Origin: Formicarius rufipectus
Taxonomy: Eukaryota; Chordata; Aves; Passeriformes; Formicariidae
Direction: 5' to 3'
Assembly (NCBI GenBank): GCA_013399695.1
Contig: VXAU01003994.1
Coordinates: 798,956 to 862,955 of the forward strand
DNA: 64,000 nucleotides
Shown here: one piece after another, positions 35,401 through 46,387 of the stretch
Layout: each line of letters opens with the position of its first letter
Position numbering within the stretch: position 1 is the first letter of the stretch
Made by a program: the position numbers and the translations under genes
The notes under the pieces: model-generated
Seen by the model: the letters and a program-made list of their open reading frames with translations, nothing else
Told to the model about the DNA's origin: nothing
Databases searched by the model: none

Positions 35401-38400
35401 CAGTGGTGAGTGGAGTGCTGTGCACAGAGAAACTCATTAGCTGTTTATCATGTCTGCACTTGCTCTCAATAGGATTAGATGACGAGGCTGTAAAATGTCA
35501 GCACCTTGTCAAAACTATTGCTCTGTGACTGCTTCTGCTGATGATGATGCAGGAAATTCTGTGTAAAAGTTCAGCACTGACGCAGTCTAACACATAATTT
35601 ATCTTGTGCGGGCACTTATTTGTGTTCTGAGAGAATGATATAATGGAGCTTATTTCTGTCTCCTGCCTTATGCAGTTTAGAGTCTCTTTAGGCAGGTAAG
35701 CATATTGCAACAAACTGCATTGCTGGATTGGACAAAGCCGGTTGAGGCTTTGTGGATGAAGTACTTTAACTGCACTAGAAAGACACTAACTGCAGTATAG
35801 AGGACCATCAGACAAGATGCTGTAAGAAATGCTATGAAGATGAGTGTGGTCCAAGCAAGCCAGATTTAGATTACTGATTAAGTAATAAGGGTTTTTTTGA
35901 GTATTGTATCAAGGATTTTAATTAGAATGGAAACTAAAGGAACTATCCAAATAATGAGTTCTGTGTTAGTTTTTTTTCCTTAACTTTTTAACTCAAAATA
36001 TGGAAAGAACATCTCATACTCAAGCCATGCTAGCTGCCTGTCTATTTGTAGACACACATGTATTTCTGAAATAATATCAAGGATATGATATCAATGAATT
36101 GTTCTTCACATCAGGAACAGTAGAAGTAGGACATGTATTTTTTCCTTAAGAAAGCTTAAAAATTGTAATTAGGTGATATATGAAATTGTAAGTTGGTAAT
36201 ACAAAGGAAAAGCTTTTTACTTCATGAGGAAGGTATCATGAATTATGAATGTCTCACCCAGCATAAAACCGGAATACACCTAAAGCTTGAAAGGAATGCT
36301 ATCCGTGGAGGAAGCAATCAGGTTTATGCAAGATGGTGGGAAAATATAATAACACAGGAACAGGATGTAACTGAAGAATTAATCTATTTGCTGTTGTAGG
36401 TGAGAGGTAAAATGCCAGAAATGGAAACAAAGTTTCCTGATTATACTGGAAAACAGAATTTGCAGCGAATAAGCTAATGTTTATCAGATATTATTTTGTT
36501 AATTTCTTTCTTTCTGTTTTGTTAATTACTTTGTTTCTCTGAACTCACATCCCCAGCTCTGTCAACAAGCTTGGCCAAATTGATTTTCTTCACCTCTCAA
36601 GTTGCTTATTTGAAATTTGATATATTCAGTTTGTTGCATTTTACTACTCTTTCATTATTTTTGGTTCATGCCTTTTTTCTTGGTTCTTGCAGGGAAAGGG
36701 AAAAATGAGCCACTGAAAAGCCTCTCATACTGCTACAGGTTTTGTATGTCAATACACAAAAACTTAAATCTAGGAAAATGAATACAAATTCAGACATGAC
36801 AAAATAAGGCATGCACTATTCAAGAATTCATTATCAGCTGATCCCTGAATGAGATGTAAATTCAGCAGGAGCCATTCAGGACAGCATAAGTTCTTAAGAG
36901 AAACTATGTACAGTCTTTTAAAGATGCGTGTTGTGGTTCAGCATGATCACAAAGGTTGTCCTTTCCTAGTTTTAACTTAACTAGTTTTAACAAGTTTTAA
37001 CCTAACTGTCCTAAAGTCCTGCTATACTGTTATGGCAAATACTGCAGTTATTCACATGACAGTCTGAAACTAGTGATATTGTTTGTCTTTTAATTCAGTT
37101 TCATAGCTAGCAAAAGGTTGGAGACCTTGTGCTCTGACTCAGGAATATTCTTCACCCCTGCAGCTGTTGACATTAGTCATTCACCGACCAGATCTCTCCA
37201 GCCTTTACAGGAACCAAGTGCAGCTGGGACATAAGAGAAGTTCAAGAAAAATCTATGAAGCTTTTTTGTTTGTTTATTTAAAATCACACAGGAGAATGTG
37301 TCATAGAGGAACTCCAATCCAAGAAACAACTAGTGTAGCACCTCATGACTTGGTTTTTGTTTTGCAGTCATATGGTGAGAAATAGGGGTAAGTGAGTGGT
37401 GATGCACGTTTATAACCATCTCATGAGAATCTGTACTTAGAAGGATGAATTATCATTATTGGTACTTCTGATGTGCTCATGAGTTGGGTCTGTTGCATAG
37501 AAACAGTATTAAGATTTTGGAAGAACTTTCACTGTGGTTTGCACTGCAGAAGCTTGTTGTGTTAGGTGCTCTTCTTTCTTTGATCATTGAACATCCTGGT
37601 TGAGTCAGAGCTTCCTTTCTTTGGTATCTTGAACACTTGCCCTCAAGGCTGTTAGTGCTGTAAAATTTGCCATCTAAATGCATGACTTTTAAAATTGTAT
37701 TAATTTTCAAGGCAATTGGTGATAGTCAAAATGGTCAGGAAGGCTACTTGTCACAGAAATAGTTTGTAGTTTTTTCTTTGGTTTCAAAGAACTTACATAG
37801 AATATTGGCTGCTCTTCAGAATGAATTACTACATTTGAGACTGGTTGGTGGGGTGTGAAAAACAGATCCCCAAACTTCAGAACAAAACCCCTGAGTAAGA
37901 AACTAACCTTGGTATATACCTCAGGTCTTCAAGCAGAAGCAAAATTAAAGTTTTTTAATTTCTCACCCATAATTAGTCATCTGCAAAACCCCTAGCATTG
38001 GTCATATGTCCGTGTGTTTAATAACAATATAAAAAAGTCTCGATTAACTTGTTCTCTGCAACAAGAGATTTAAATATTCTTTGCAGTTCTCTGAAGAATT
38101 TTTGTGCCTGTTTGGGGAAATAATTTAACTCTTGCAGGCACCTATCTCTGTCTAATAGGGAACCTCTGTTTCTTTCTGTAGTGTTTGGGAAAACAGACTA
38201 ATTTTGAGATTGCCTTTTCCCAAAGCTGGTGTGTATTCAGCCTTGTGCAGACGATATTAACACTTAAGTATCTGAAATACATCCCTTCAACACACGCACC
38301 TAGAACTGAACAGAACTTTTTGTTGGTCATAGATGTCAGATGCAATTGTCTAATCATTAAAATATTTAGGAGTTAATACAAGAAATTTGCAAGAATTTAA

Positions 38401-41400
38401 TTATTAATATAATACTAAAATCACTCAACTTTTGAATTATTACTTGGTGAATATAAACAGATTTTTCTCGAAATTTGTAAGCTTGTAGAGACTTTTTTTT
38501 TGTACTTGTATTTGTTAATACTGTTTTATAGAATCCATCCCTGAGTAAAATTACTGTTTTAAACCATTTTCACAACAGGATGTCCAGAGCATGCCTGTCT
38601 CTGAGGAGAGCTGGCTTTTTTCTGTTTCAGTGTACTGTTATAAAATTAACCTTTGACTTCATACTCACAATCAACAAATCAGTTTGATTGGTTCACAGCC
38701 TCAGTTTTAATTTAGTTCCTTAAGTTTTTAAACTTCTGACTGCATGTAAGGAATCCGTGAATCTAAGGAATCATTGTCAAGTATGCAGAGAACTTAAATG
38801 GAAAAGACTAGGGTGTCTGTTTTCAGTTTCATTCTAATAGGATACTGAATTGTATTGTTTTATTTATACTTTTAAATTTTCGGTGTGTACTTTTTTCAGT
38901 TGATAATGTACCTGTTAATTATTCGCTAATTTCACTAGTTCTCCCCTTCGTTGTTCGATATGCTTGGAGAAGTGGGTTTCTTAAGTCTGCCATCCTCCCC
39001 ACAGTCTGCAGAACTCAGTAATAAGGGCTCTCCACTTTAACTTTGGTTTGGGATTTCCACAAGAATATAATTTTTTTTTCTTTTTTTTTGTTTTCTGGAT
39101 TATGTGGGGTTTGGTGTTGTTTTTTTGTTGTTGTTGCCTTTTTTTTTTTTTGAGGAGCGGGGACAGGGATATTTGTTTCTGTGTTTGGGTTCGTGTGTTT
39201 TTTTTTTTTTAATGAGAATTTAAGTGCCAGCCTAAACATGACAATAAAAGGAGCTGTGCTGTTTTGATTTTGTACTGAATTAGCAAGTAGGTAGTTTCAC
39301 ATGACTCGCGTTGTAAATAATGTGCCCCACCCTTCATACAGTGATCCTGGAAGAAACTTGCTGAATGTATCTTCCTACCATCTTTCTAGTGGCTGCAGTT
39401 GGCTTGTGATTTCTACTGTGTGGTTTAGGGGAGGAGCTGGGCAAGAGAGCAGAGACTTGTGTCTATCTGCTTGTGTCCAAGCCATCAACAGAGGCTGTTC
39501 TGTAAACAAAAATAGAGAATAAGGACAAAGGATGAGAAAGAAAATGAGTCTGAGAAGAAACAAGAGGGAGAAGCAGCTTATTCGGGAGCACTGGCGTTGC
39601 TAACACTAATTACTGAGAAGCATGAAATCCATTTGAACCTGTTTAGTAACTGCTGAACAGGTATTTAAAGGAGGAAATGAAGTAAACAAAATTTTAGGAG
39701 GAAATTTTCACTCCTTGTTTTATCTGTCATTCTGTATTGAAGCTTCCTTACATGCATGCATGCATGCACGTACATCTCAGGTGAAATTAGTTTCTGTTTA
39801 CCCTAACATGACTCCTGCAATTAAGTAATTTCTATTCCTGGCTCATTTTTTAAAATAAGACTATCCTTTTCTGTTTCTTATGCATTCATTTGACACTTGG
39901 ATTGAGTGCTCCAATGACTTGTTTTGTCCTTTGGTGTTTTTTTTTAAGACATCTGATTTCTTGTTATGTTCCTTAGGGAAACTACTTTTTCTTCTTTCTC
40001 AGAGCTTGCATATGTAGTTGAGGAAAAAAGTCTTGAGTATCAGCTGATGTATCTGGCAAAAAAAATGCTTAAACTTTCAGGCAGAAAAATCTCCTTTATA
40101 GATATGTGCTCAGAAGATATCTCAGTGTAACTTTCCAGTTTTTATGTAGAAAATGTGTTTTCAAAACTTAGAAGGAAGCAGTTATATGGGGTCACTGTCA
40201 CTTGTCTAATTCAAGCTATTTATATAGAATAAATATGATAAAATATCAAAATACTTAAGCAGTTTTTTACTTTACATTTGTAATTTTAAGAAGTGCTAGT
40301 AGAAATAATATAGTGCTTTTAGTTGGGAGTTTTGGTCTGTATACAAAAAAAAATCCAAAACATAAAAGGCAGTCTTACACAATATTCCATTACTGGCAGC
40401 TTAATCCATAAATAAGCCAATTTTGGAATAAATCCAAAACAAGAACATAAGGGGAAAAGTATTGTTGGATGGTGTAGTAAAATGGGATGGGATTTTTCAC
40501 CTTGGGAATTATTTGCTGAAAATAGCGGATGTCCTACCATTAAGCTAAAACATAACATGTTTAAACATCCTTCTACCTGCACATGGAAATACCTTATTTC
40601 AAGGTCTTGGGTCATTGAAATGTCATACTCTAGCTATTTCTGGAAGAAGGATTAAAAAAAAAAAGTCAAATATTAGTGTTTTCTGCAAAGTAATTGTGAC
40701 CAGGATTTGTTACCAGACTACTTGTAATGATAACTTTAAATGAGGTTTTGTAAGACTTACTTGTGAATAGTGGGAGGTTGATTCCCTAATTGTGAAAAGG
40801 TGACAGCAAACCAGACTGTGTGCAGCGTTCACATGGTGTTGTTAAACAAAAGGAAGGAACAGAAGACTGGAACATGTCAGCTAGGATAGGATGACAGGAG
40901 GAAGCAAAAATGTGTGTACCTATATATAATTATGTCCATATAAAAAATGCATCATGAGAAATGAGCAGAGGAGCCAAACCCTTATAATAGAAAATGACAA
41001 AACTTCTCTCTGTGTGTAGAAGCAGTAAAGTGGAGTGAGCTCAAAGTCGGAGTTACGATTGATCAAGGAAACTGTTTACGAAAAAGTTTGAGAGCTGATT
41101 TGATCTCTCTGAGAGCTGTGGAAAATGCCAAGTTGATTCTTCTTGTATGATGGTCTTCTCCATGGATAGCAGAGAGAGATTCTCACAGATATTGTCATAT
41201 TGAGTGCTACTGTATCTGGTAGTTTACACCTTATCCACAGAAAAAGCCAAAATTTTTAAAAGATTACTGGTCATGGTCAGGGAAAGAGGAAGTAATGAAA
41301 TCTACCTCTCTGGAGCTTCTGAAGTTATTTATCTGAGAAGATCCTGATTTTATCTAGTATTTTATCTAGTGTATCTAGCTTTTATCTAGTATTCTTCTAT

Positions 41401-44400
41401 TCCTTGTGCCCAGAATGCTTTAACTGAATTCAGTTGATTAAATTATGGTATTTAATTGGCCTTGCAGCAGCTCCCTGTTTATGTTCTGGTTTGTGAACAG
41501 CAGTATTGAGTGTGATTTTGGTTGCTGCATGTTTATTCTGTTTTTCCCACTGCTGCTGTAGAGAACCATAAAGGATACAAGCTGAATTGCCATTCTGAGT
41601 TGCTTCCACTCAAATATATNTAAAAGGAAAAAAAAAAAAAAAAACAGGTCACTTGTCATTCTTCTGTGATTGTAATTTGGAAAGCCTTCTATCCCTTGAG
41701 GTTAACTCTAGTTTTTTGGGGTATTTCCACCCTCATCTATTATTCAAATCTATGTTCTCTTCTTTTTGATTTAGATTTTTTCTTTGATCCAGGTGAAGTC
41801 TTAATTTGCTTCTTTCTGCGTACCTCCATAGGCTGAGGTCTTGACCCTGCAGAGGTCAGTTGAGGCTATTAAAATTACTCTAATGGAACCAGGGTTCTAC
41901 TTCTGGTACCCTTGGTACATCCTCATTTTCTCACTATGTGCACTTGACAAAACTATTGTCTAATCCTGGCACTCTTGCAGCACGATACCTCTTTGCTTCC
42001 CTTGAAGTGAAATCATCCCCTCAAAATGGCTCAGAATATCTCTGCTAGAACCATCTCTGTCATGTTACAGTCTGTTCTTTTAATGTCCTCCTTTGGAGCT
42101 TTCTCTGTCCATGGGTCAGATATACACGTGCATTGACTTTGTCCTCAAAACCTTTTATAGCTTAGTACTGCTGTGACTGTTCCAGCTTTGTTTCTGTTTT
42201 TTTTTTTTTTCCATGAACGGTGCCAGCTTAAGCTTTCTGCGTATGAACTTTTCTCACATGCTTTCCCCAAGTCTACTCTGTGAGCATAAGGAAAAACTGA
42301 CAACCTGTGAAATCTCCTTGACTGAATATTCAAAGTTTTTTTTAGATCTCACCTTTGCTGTAAGGCGTACAGAAAATCACCATTTGCTAAGTAGGTAGCG
42401 AGAGGTAATTGTGGCAGGTAGCTGCAGGTGACATACAAATCCGGTACAACCTACATTTGTTATCCCATCTTCTATTGCCTTGCCAGCATGCTATTTCCTT
42501 TTGTCCCCCTGCATGCCTTGTTTGTCAAATATAAGTTAGTTTGAACAGAGCAATTACTCAGTGTATTCATAGAATCACGGAATAGTTAGGTTTCGAAGGG
42601 ACCTCTAAAGAGCATTTAGGCCAACCCCCTTGCCGAAGCAGGGTCACCTATTGGTACTCTTATTGGACATCACAGTTCTGTCTGGTTGATTTTTCTTGGT
42701 CTGAAGTGGTTTGTGACAACAGAGGCTTTGTCTTGAATATGAATTTCACCAAACCTGCACATTTTAAGGAGCCTGTTCACTGATTCCCACAAAACAGAGA
42801 AGTGGGAAATTCAATTCTGTTTCAGATAAGATGAAACAAAGGATTTTTTTTGTTTTTGTTTTTGATTTCCCTGCAGTCTTTTTCTTTGCCATGTGTCTTT
42901 GTGAACTCAAAGTTTAATCCACACTCTCCATCATGCAAATGCTGTATTTTAAAAGCTCCATTACCATAGAATGGTTTGGGTTTGAAAGAACCTTTGAAGG
43001 TCATTAGTCCAAAACACCTGCAGTGAGAAAGGACCTCTTTCACTAGTTCAGCTGGCTCAGAAGCCTATCCAGCCTGACCTTGAATGTTTTCAGGGATGGG
43101 GCATGCACCACCTCTCTGGACAATGTGTTCCAATGCTTCACTGCCATTGTAAAAAATGTCTTCTTTGTATCCAGTCTAGATTTACCCTCTTTTAGTTTAA
43201 AACTATCACCCCTTGTCCTGTCATGACAGACCCTGCTAAAAAGTTGGTCCCCATGTTTCTTACAAGCTCCCTTTAGTTACAGAAAGGCCACAGTCAGGTC
43301 TCCCTGGAGCCTTTGCTTCTCCAGGCTGAATAAACCCAACTCTCTCAGCCCTTCCCCTATGAAGAGGTGCTGCAGTCCTCTGATCATCTTGGTGATTGTC
43401 CTCTACACCTGTGCCAACAGGTCCGGGTCTTTCTTGTCTGGGTACCCCAGAGCTGGATGCAGCACTCCAGGTGGGGTCACACCAGAGCAAAGCAGAGGGG
43501 CAGAATGACCTCCCTCAGCCTGCTGGGCACACTGCTTTTGGTGCAGCCCAGAAGACAGTTGTCCTGAGCTGCAAGTGCATGTTACTAGCTCATATTCAGC
43601 CTCTCATCCACCAGCACCCCCATTCCTTCTCATCAGGGCTGCTCTTAATCTGCTCAGCCCCCAGCCTGTATTGACACTGATGGTTGCCCTGACCCAGATT
43701 CAGCACTGTGCACTTGGTCTTGTTAAACCTCATGAGATTTCCATGAGCCCACTTCTCAAGCTTGTCCAGGTGTCTCTGGATGGCATCCCATCCCTCAGGT
43801 GTGTCAGCCACACCACTCAGCTTGGTGTCACCTGCAAATTTGCTGAGAATGCACTTGATTCCATTGTCTAGGTCACTGATACAGATATTAAACAGTATTG
43901 GTCCAAGTATGAACCTCTGGGATACACTGTGGGGAGCTGCTGTTCAGTTTGTTTCTGAGAGTACTATGATGCTATACACCGAAATTACAGAAGGTTCTAA
44001 ATGAGAAATTCAGTTGGAGTAAAAGCTTGAACATGTTTATCTGCTGTGTGCTTGGTCTGACTTTCAAACTCCAGAAGCCTTCTATGTTAGATTATATTAC
44101 AATGTTATTTCTGGGTTATGTTAATTTTCACTTTTTGCTAGTAACATTCAAATAGTCAGAAGACTTGTTAAAATAAATAATTGTGAGTATAGATCATTGC
44201 TGGAAAGTTTGAGTCATAGCTTGATTCTGCTGCTTTTGCAGGACTTCAAGAATATGTCGAGGCAGTCTCATTTCAGTATTTTATCAAAACACGATCTTTG
44301 ATTAGTGTTGATGAGATCAACAAACAACTAATATTCACAGCAGAAGACAGAGAAGACACAAAAAACACGGTAAAAGTTTTTTTCTTTCCTTAAGTGACAA

Positions 44401-46387
44401 AAATCTTTCTGGGATGGAAATGCAAAGAGAAGGCTTAGTCACATTTTTGGCATCTAATTAAATAAGGCCAGTTAGTGGAGTGGGATTAGGTACACATTGG
44501 GCTTTTGACTCACTTGTTCAAAACCAATTTTATTCTGATGAGTAGTAAACTAAATCTGTGGGATACAAGTTTATAAATTTAACATCCTTTTTATTCAGAG
44601 CAAACTGAATTGTTTCTGGTAGGGCAAAAGATCCACTACAGTGAAATGCTAGCAAACAAATGTAGAGGAGGAATTTTTATCTCCTAGGACTGCCTGTAAA
44701 ACCTGCTGGTGTATAGTGATATTGCAGAAATTGAGGGAAATTATGAATCCAAGGCTGGATTAACTCCCTGAATGAAATATTACTGCTAGTACTGAACTAG
44801 CACAGGAGACAGTGTATTCAGCGTCTCTTAAAAGCACTTCATGTGTCTTTGCTTGGTCATTTGTAGCTTCCCAGGATTTGATTTCTCTCAGAGGACAAGC
44901 TGATGTCCCATCATATGTTAGCCCTAATACCCTATTTGCTCTTTCTTGACTTGCTGTACTCATGCCCTGCCCTAAATGGGTCATAGGGACAAATGACTGG
45001 CACCAACCACAGTAAACTGGGTGCAGTTTGATTGTCAGCAGGGGAAAACAGGTGATTTGTAGCAATCTATGGAAGTGCATGTGCAGTTGAGGTGCAATGT
45101 ACAGTAATGCTGCTTTAGAAGAATTCCTGAATCCACTTCTGTTGCAGAGAGTCTGGTGTGGAGCACTTCCCGTTCCTTCTTTATTCCCTTGGTAAGATAT
45201 TTGTAAAAAACCCAGATTTATAGATTAAATTAATTTACTTTTACCAGAGGCACGCCCGTTGTGGCACACTTAATTTTAACAAACTGAAGTTGTTAACCCC
45301 AGCATCCATGCCTCTGACTAGATCTGTGAATTTGGGTAGATAGTGTGTTATGGGAACAAGTGAACAGAAAAAAACCTGCATTGTCTCCCACATTACCAGT
45401 ATTTTGGCAATAAAAGTATTGGAAACTTGGATAAAAGAGCAAATTTGTAAATCTGTGATGAGTTTTCTTCATGAAGGGACTTTTTTAACCTATTTTAATG
45501 AGTTATGTTGATTCAAAACATTGGAGAGTACTATAGCTACAACTTCTTGTAGAAAATAAATTTTGAAATTCAAGATGCTGTTACAAAATTTTAGGATCTG
45601 TTTTCATGATGCAGAGTCTTTTCTATTGCTTTGGTAGCTTTCGATAGACCATTTAGGAAAAAAAAATGTATCAGGCTGAGATCTGTCAGATGAAAAAAAG
45701 ACCCATATAAGTGTTGCCACAAAGATGCGATAATTCTGTTTGCAAATAGAGATGGTGGAAGTAGGATGAGTTTATCATGCTTGCTAGAATGAAAATCACA
45801 TCTCAAGTAGAAACTGATGCTTTCTTACATCCTGGTATGCTAGAAGAAGATTAATATTTCAGAAATAAGAGCACATGGAAGTGCTATGCAATTTAATTTT
45901 CTAGTATGTTTTAAATTTTCACTTATGTTAGATAAGTTAGTGTATATTTGAACCATTACAGACTGCTTTTTCATGGTTCTCTGTACTGGACTTTCTTTTG
46001 TTCTGTCCCCAGACCTCCGATTGCCAAGACAACCAACCACGTAGTTGGAGCCTGAAGGTAACACCTGTTGATTACCTGCTGGGAGTGGCTGATCTGACTG
46101 GAGAGCTAATGCGGCTGTGCATCAGCAGTGTTGGAAACGGTGACATAGACACTCCTTTTGAACTGAGCCAGTTCTTGCGTCAGATCTACGATGGTTTTAC
46201 TTTCATTGGCAACACTGGACCTTATGAAGTGTCTAAGAAGCTGTATACCTTGAAACAGAGTCTTGCAAAAGTAGAGAATGCCTGCTACACATTAAAAGTA
46301 CGGGGATCTGAAATCCCAAAGCACATGCTGGCTGATGTGTTCTCCACCAAAACAGAATTGATTGACCAAGATGAGGGTCTTCCTTAA
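23450..46387 (+). CDS. TSNAX: Translin-associated factor X (TRAX), six coding exons
   Basis: TRAX pairs with translin to form the C3PO complex, an Mg2+-dependent endoribonuclease that degrades nicked siRNA passenger strands during RISC loading and trims tRNA 5' leaders; TRAX carries the active site. The coding exons are 23450-23465, 25491-25598, 27413-27527, 29151-29281, 44242-44369 and 46013-46387. They join to 873 bases, or 290 residues plus stop, the same length as human TRAX as I recall it. Residues 11-27 hold a basic, bipartite NLS-like segment (RKRK and QRRE). The catalytic acidic residues of the family align to E127, E130, D193 and E197 and all are present. The start is supported by an in-frame TAG 75 bases upstream (23,375), by the absence of any other ATG between 23,125 and 23,449, and by identity of the N-terminus with TRAX (KEGSGGFRKRKHDNFPH). 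Compared with human there is one extra residue near position 25-31 and one fewer in the variable linker around 160-178. No frameshift or premature stop is visible. Confidence 0.97.
23785..23859. other. Assembly gap (75 N) in TSNAX intron 1
   Basis: Seventy-five unknown bases, about 320 bases past exon 1 and just before an antisense CR1 copy. The gap probably comes from the GC-rich promoter edge or the repeat. The true length may differ. Confidence 0.99.
23880..24155 (-). mobile_element. CR1 retrotransposon 3' end, antisense, in TSNAX intron 1
   Basis: The plus-strand text beginning CAGCATGGGTCAGGCTGGAAAGGAC follows the reverse complement of a common avian CR1 3' end. The minus strand encodes a remnant of the ORF2 C-terminus (FHLNTRKNFLTVQVMAHWHRL). 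The 3' end of the element lies at the low-coordinate side, next to the assembly gap, and the copy is 5'-truncated. Confidence 0.82.
24156..25490 (+). other. Rest of TSNAX intron 1
   Basis: This is AT-rich intronic sequence. A long T-rich run lies at about 24,199-24,229, beyond the end of the CR1 copy. No further exon, RNA gene or repeat is recognised. Confidence 0.6.
25491..25598 (+). CDS. TSNAX: TSNAX coding exon 2 (residues 6-42)
   Basis: This exon has 108 coding bases between an acceptor ending TTAATAG and a consensus donor GTAAGT. It encodes the flexible N-terminal region with the basic NLS-like segment. The acceptor's pyrimidine tract is weak and interrupted by purines. Intron phases are 1 on both sides. 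Confidence 0.95.
25599..27412 (+). other. TSNAX intron 2
   Basis: This 1,814-base phase-1 intron lies between donor GTAAGT and acceptor CCACAG. It is AT-rich. I see no repeat or RNA gene in it. Confidence 0.85.
27413..27527 (+). CDS. TSNAX: TSNAX coding exon 3 (residues 42-80)
   Basis: This exon has 115 bases between acceptor CCACAG and donor GTGAGT. It encodes the first conserved helix of the translin fold, with ELDTRHDKYERLVKLSRDIT and then ESKRTIFLLHR, both highly conserved in TRAX. It ends in phase 2. A second AG eight bases further on (CATTCCAG) could act as an alternative acceptor, but it would break the frame. Confidence 0.96.
27528..29150 (+). other. TSNAX intron 3
   Basis: This 1,623-base phase-2 intron runs from donor GTGAGT to acceptor TTGCAG, which follows a T-rich tract. 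Nothing else is recognised in it. Confidence 0.85.
29151..29281 (+). CDS. TSNAX: TSNAX coding exon 4 (residues 80-124)
   Basis: This exon has 131 bases between acceptor TTGCAG and donor GTAAAT. It encodes SAPNGEEILNESEVKLD and a helix ending EDMYQFHRAISPG, which match TRAX in order. It ends in phase 1, just before the active-site helix. Confidence 0.95.
31585..32075 (-). mobile_element. CR1 fragment, antisense, intron 4
   Basis: The plus strand begins AGAATGGTCAAATTCAGATGG and continues through the known reverse complement of an avian CR1 3' portion, with a segment matching the FSLISSDRT-type ORF2 tail near 31,800-31,830 and the CCCAGAACTG segment near 32,030. The minus strand reads as a broken ORF2 C-terminus. 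It is moderately diverged and 5'-truncated near 32,075. Confidence 0.78.
34290..35070 (+). mobile_element. CR1 fragment, sense, intron 4
   Basis: About 780 bases of CR1 ORF2 3' half and tail. The plus strand reads MEKDLELLVDGMSQQCAQ, then INKSVASRTRAVIVPLYSI, then after a stop and frame changes FSLEKRRLRRDLTALQNYLKG and TRGN. These match, in order, the C-terminal part of the CR1 reverse-transcriptase protein. It ends near 35,070 with a decayed ATTCTGT terminal repeat. Several stops and shifts make it inactive. Confidence 0.92.
39071..39210. repeat. T-rich low-complexity block in intron 4
   Basis: Repeated runs of 7-14 T separated by short G- and C-containing spacers, ending with a run of about 13 T at 39,198-39,210. 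The minus strand gives a spurious lysine-rich frame. There is no sign of a SINE body next to it. Confidence 0.85.
41348..41393. repeat. Short local repeat of TATCTAG (four copies)
   Basis: TATCTAG occurs at 41,351, 41,363, 41,372 and 41,383, with spacings of 12, 9 and 11 bases, as a small imperfect tandem array. No function is evident. Confidence 0.8.
41620..41620. other. Single undetermined base (N)
   Basis: One N lies between TATAT and TAAAAGG, just before a run of about 16 A. It probably marks a sequencing ambiguity in a low-complexity patch. Confidence 0.95.
42565..42660 (-). mobile_element. Short CR1 3' tail, antisense, intron 4
   Basis: ATTCATAGAATCACGGAATAG, then GAAGGGACCTCTAAAGAGCAT and CCAACCCCCTTGCCGAAGCAGGGTCACCT, follow the reverse complement of the avian CR1 terminal 90-100 bases. 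It is severely 5'-truncated. Confidence 0.85.
42964..43985 (-). mobile_element. CR1 fragment of about 1 kb, antisense, intron 4
   Basis: This is the longest CR1 copy in the window. The low-coordinate end is the element's 3' terminus (CATAGAATGGTTTGGGTTTG). The minus strand reads ORF2 from about 43,860 downward: ILSKFAGDTKLSGVADTPEGW (here ADDTK has become AGDTK), then IQRHLDKLEKWAHGNLMRFNKTKC, then a broken EKDLGVLVDE-like segment, SGVTPPGVLHPALG and the tail. The upper end near 43,985 is the 5' truncation point. It is inactive: the catalytic YxDD-type motif equivalent FADD is changed to FAGD and the frame is broken several times. Confidence 0.92.
44242..44369 (+). CDS. TSNAX: TSNAX coding exon 5 (residues 124-166)
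   Basis: This exon has 128 bases between acceptor TTTTGCAG and donor GTAAAA. It encodes LQEYVEAVSFQYFIKTRSLIS, including the two glutamates (E127 and E130) that correspond to human E126 and E129 of the C3PO active site. It ends in phase 0 within a variable acidic linker (TAEDREDTKNT). Confidence 0.96.
44370..46012 (+). other. TSNAX intron 5
   Basis: This 1,643-base phase-0 intron lies between donor GTAAAA and acceptor CCCCAG. It has no recognised repeat; a 106-codon minus-strand frame at 44,760-45,080 matches nothing I know. Confidence 0.8.
46013..46387 (+). CDS. TSNAX: TSNAX coding exon 6 (residues 167-290) with stop
   Basis: This exon has 375 coding bases after acceptor CCCCAG and ends with TAA at 46,385-46,387. 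It encodes the core of the translin domain: VTPVDYLLGVADLTGEL (holding D193 and E197), VGNGDIDTPFELSQFLRQ, GPYEVSKKLYTLKQSLAKVE and the C-terminal EIPKHMLADVF segment. The region is almost identical to the mammalian protein; the first ten or so residues (the linker) differ most. Confidence 0.97.
   Translation, partial: TSDCQDNQPRSWSLKVTPVDYLLGVADLTGELMRLCISSVGNGDIDTPFELSQFLRQIYDGFTFIGNTGPYEVSKKLYTLKQSLAKVENACYTLKVRGSEIPKHMLADVFSTKTELIDQDEGLP

Larger units (their letters stand above)
29282..44241 (+). other. TSNAX intron 4 (about 15 kb)
   Basis: The largest intron at 14,960 bases, phase 1. It carries four CR1 fragments (listed separately), a T-rich low-complexity block at 39,071-39,210, a short TATCTAG repeat at 41,351-41,389 and a single undetermined base at 41,620. 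Between these features the sequence is AT-rich with no supported gene. The open frames are under 100 codons and either repeat-derived or unrecognised. Confidence 0.85.

Noticed and set aside
39015..39239. Lysine-rich minus-strand frame
   Set aside because: It is a translation of the T-rich low-complexity block.
43596..43811. Minus-strand 71-codon frame that looks protein-like
   Set aside because: It is the CR1 reverse-transcriptase segment (DTPEGW...LEKWAHGNLMRFNK) of the intronic CR1 copy, not a host gene.
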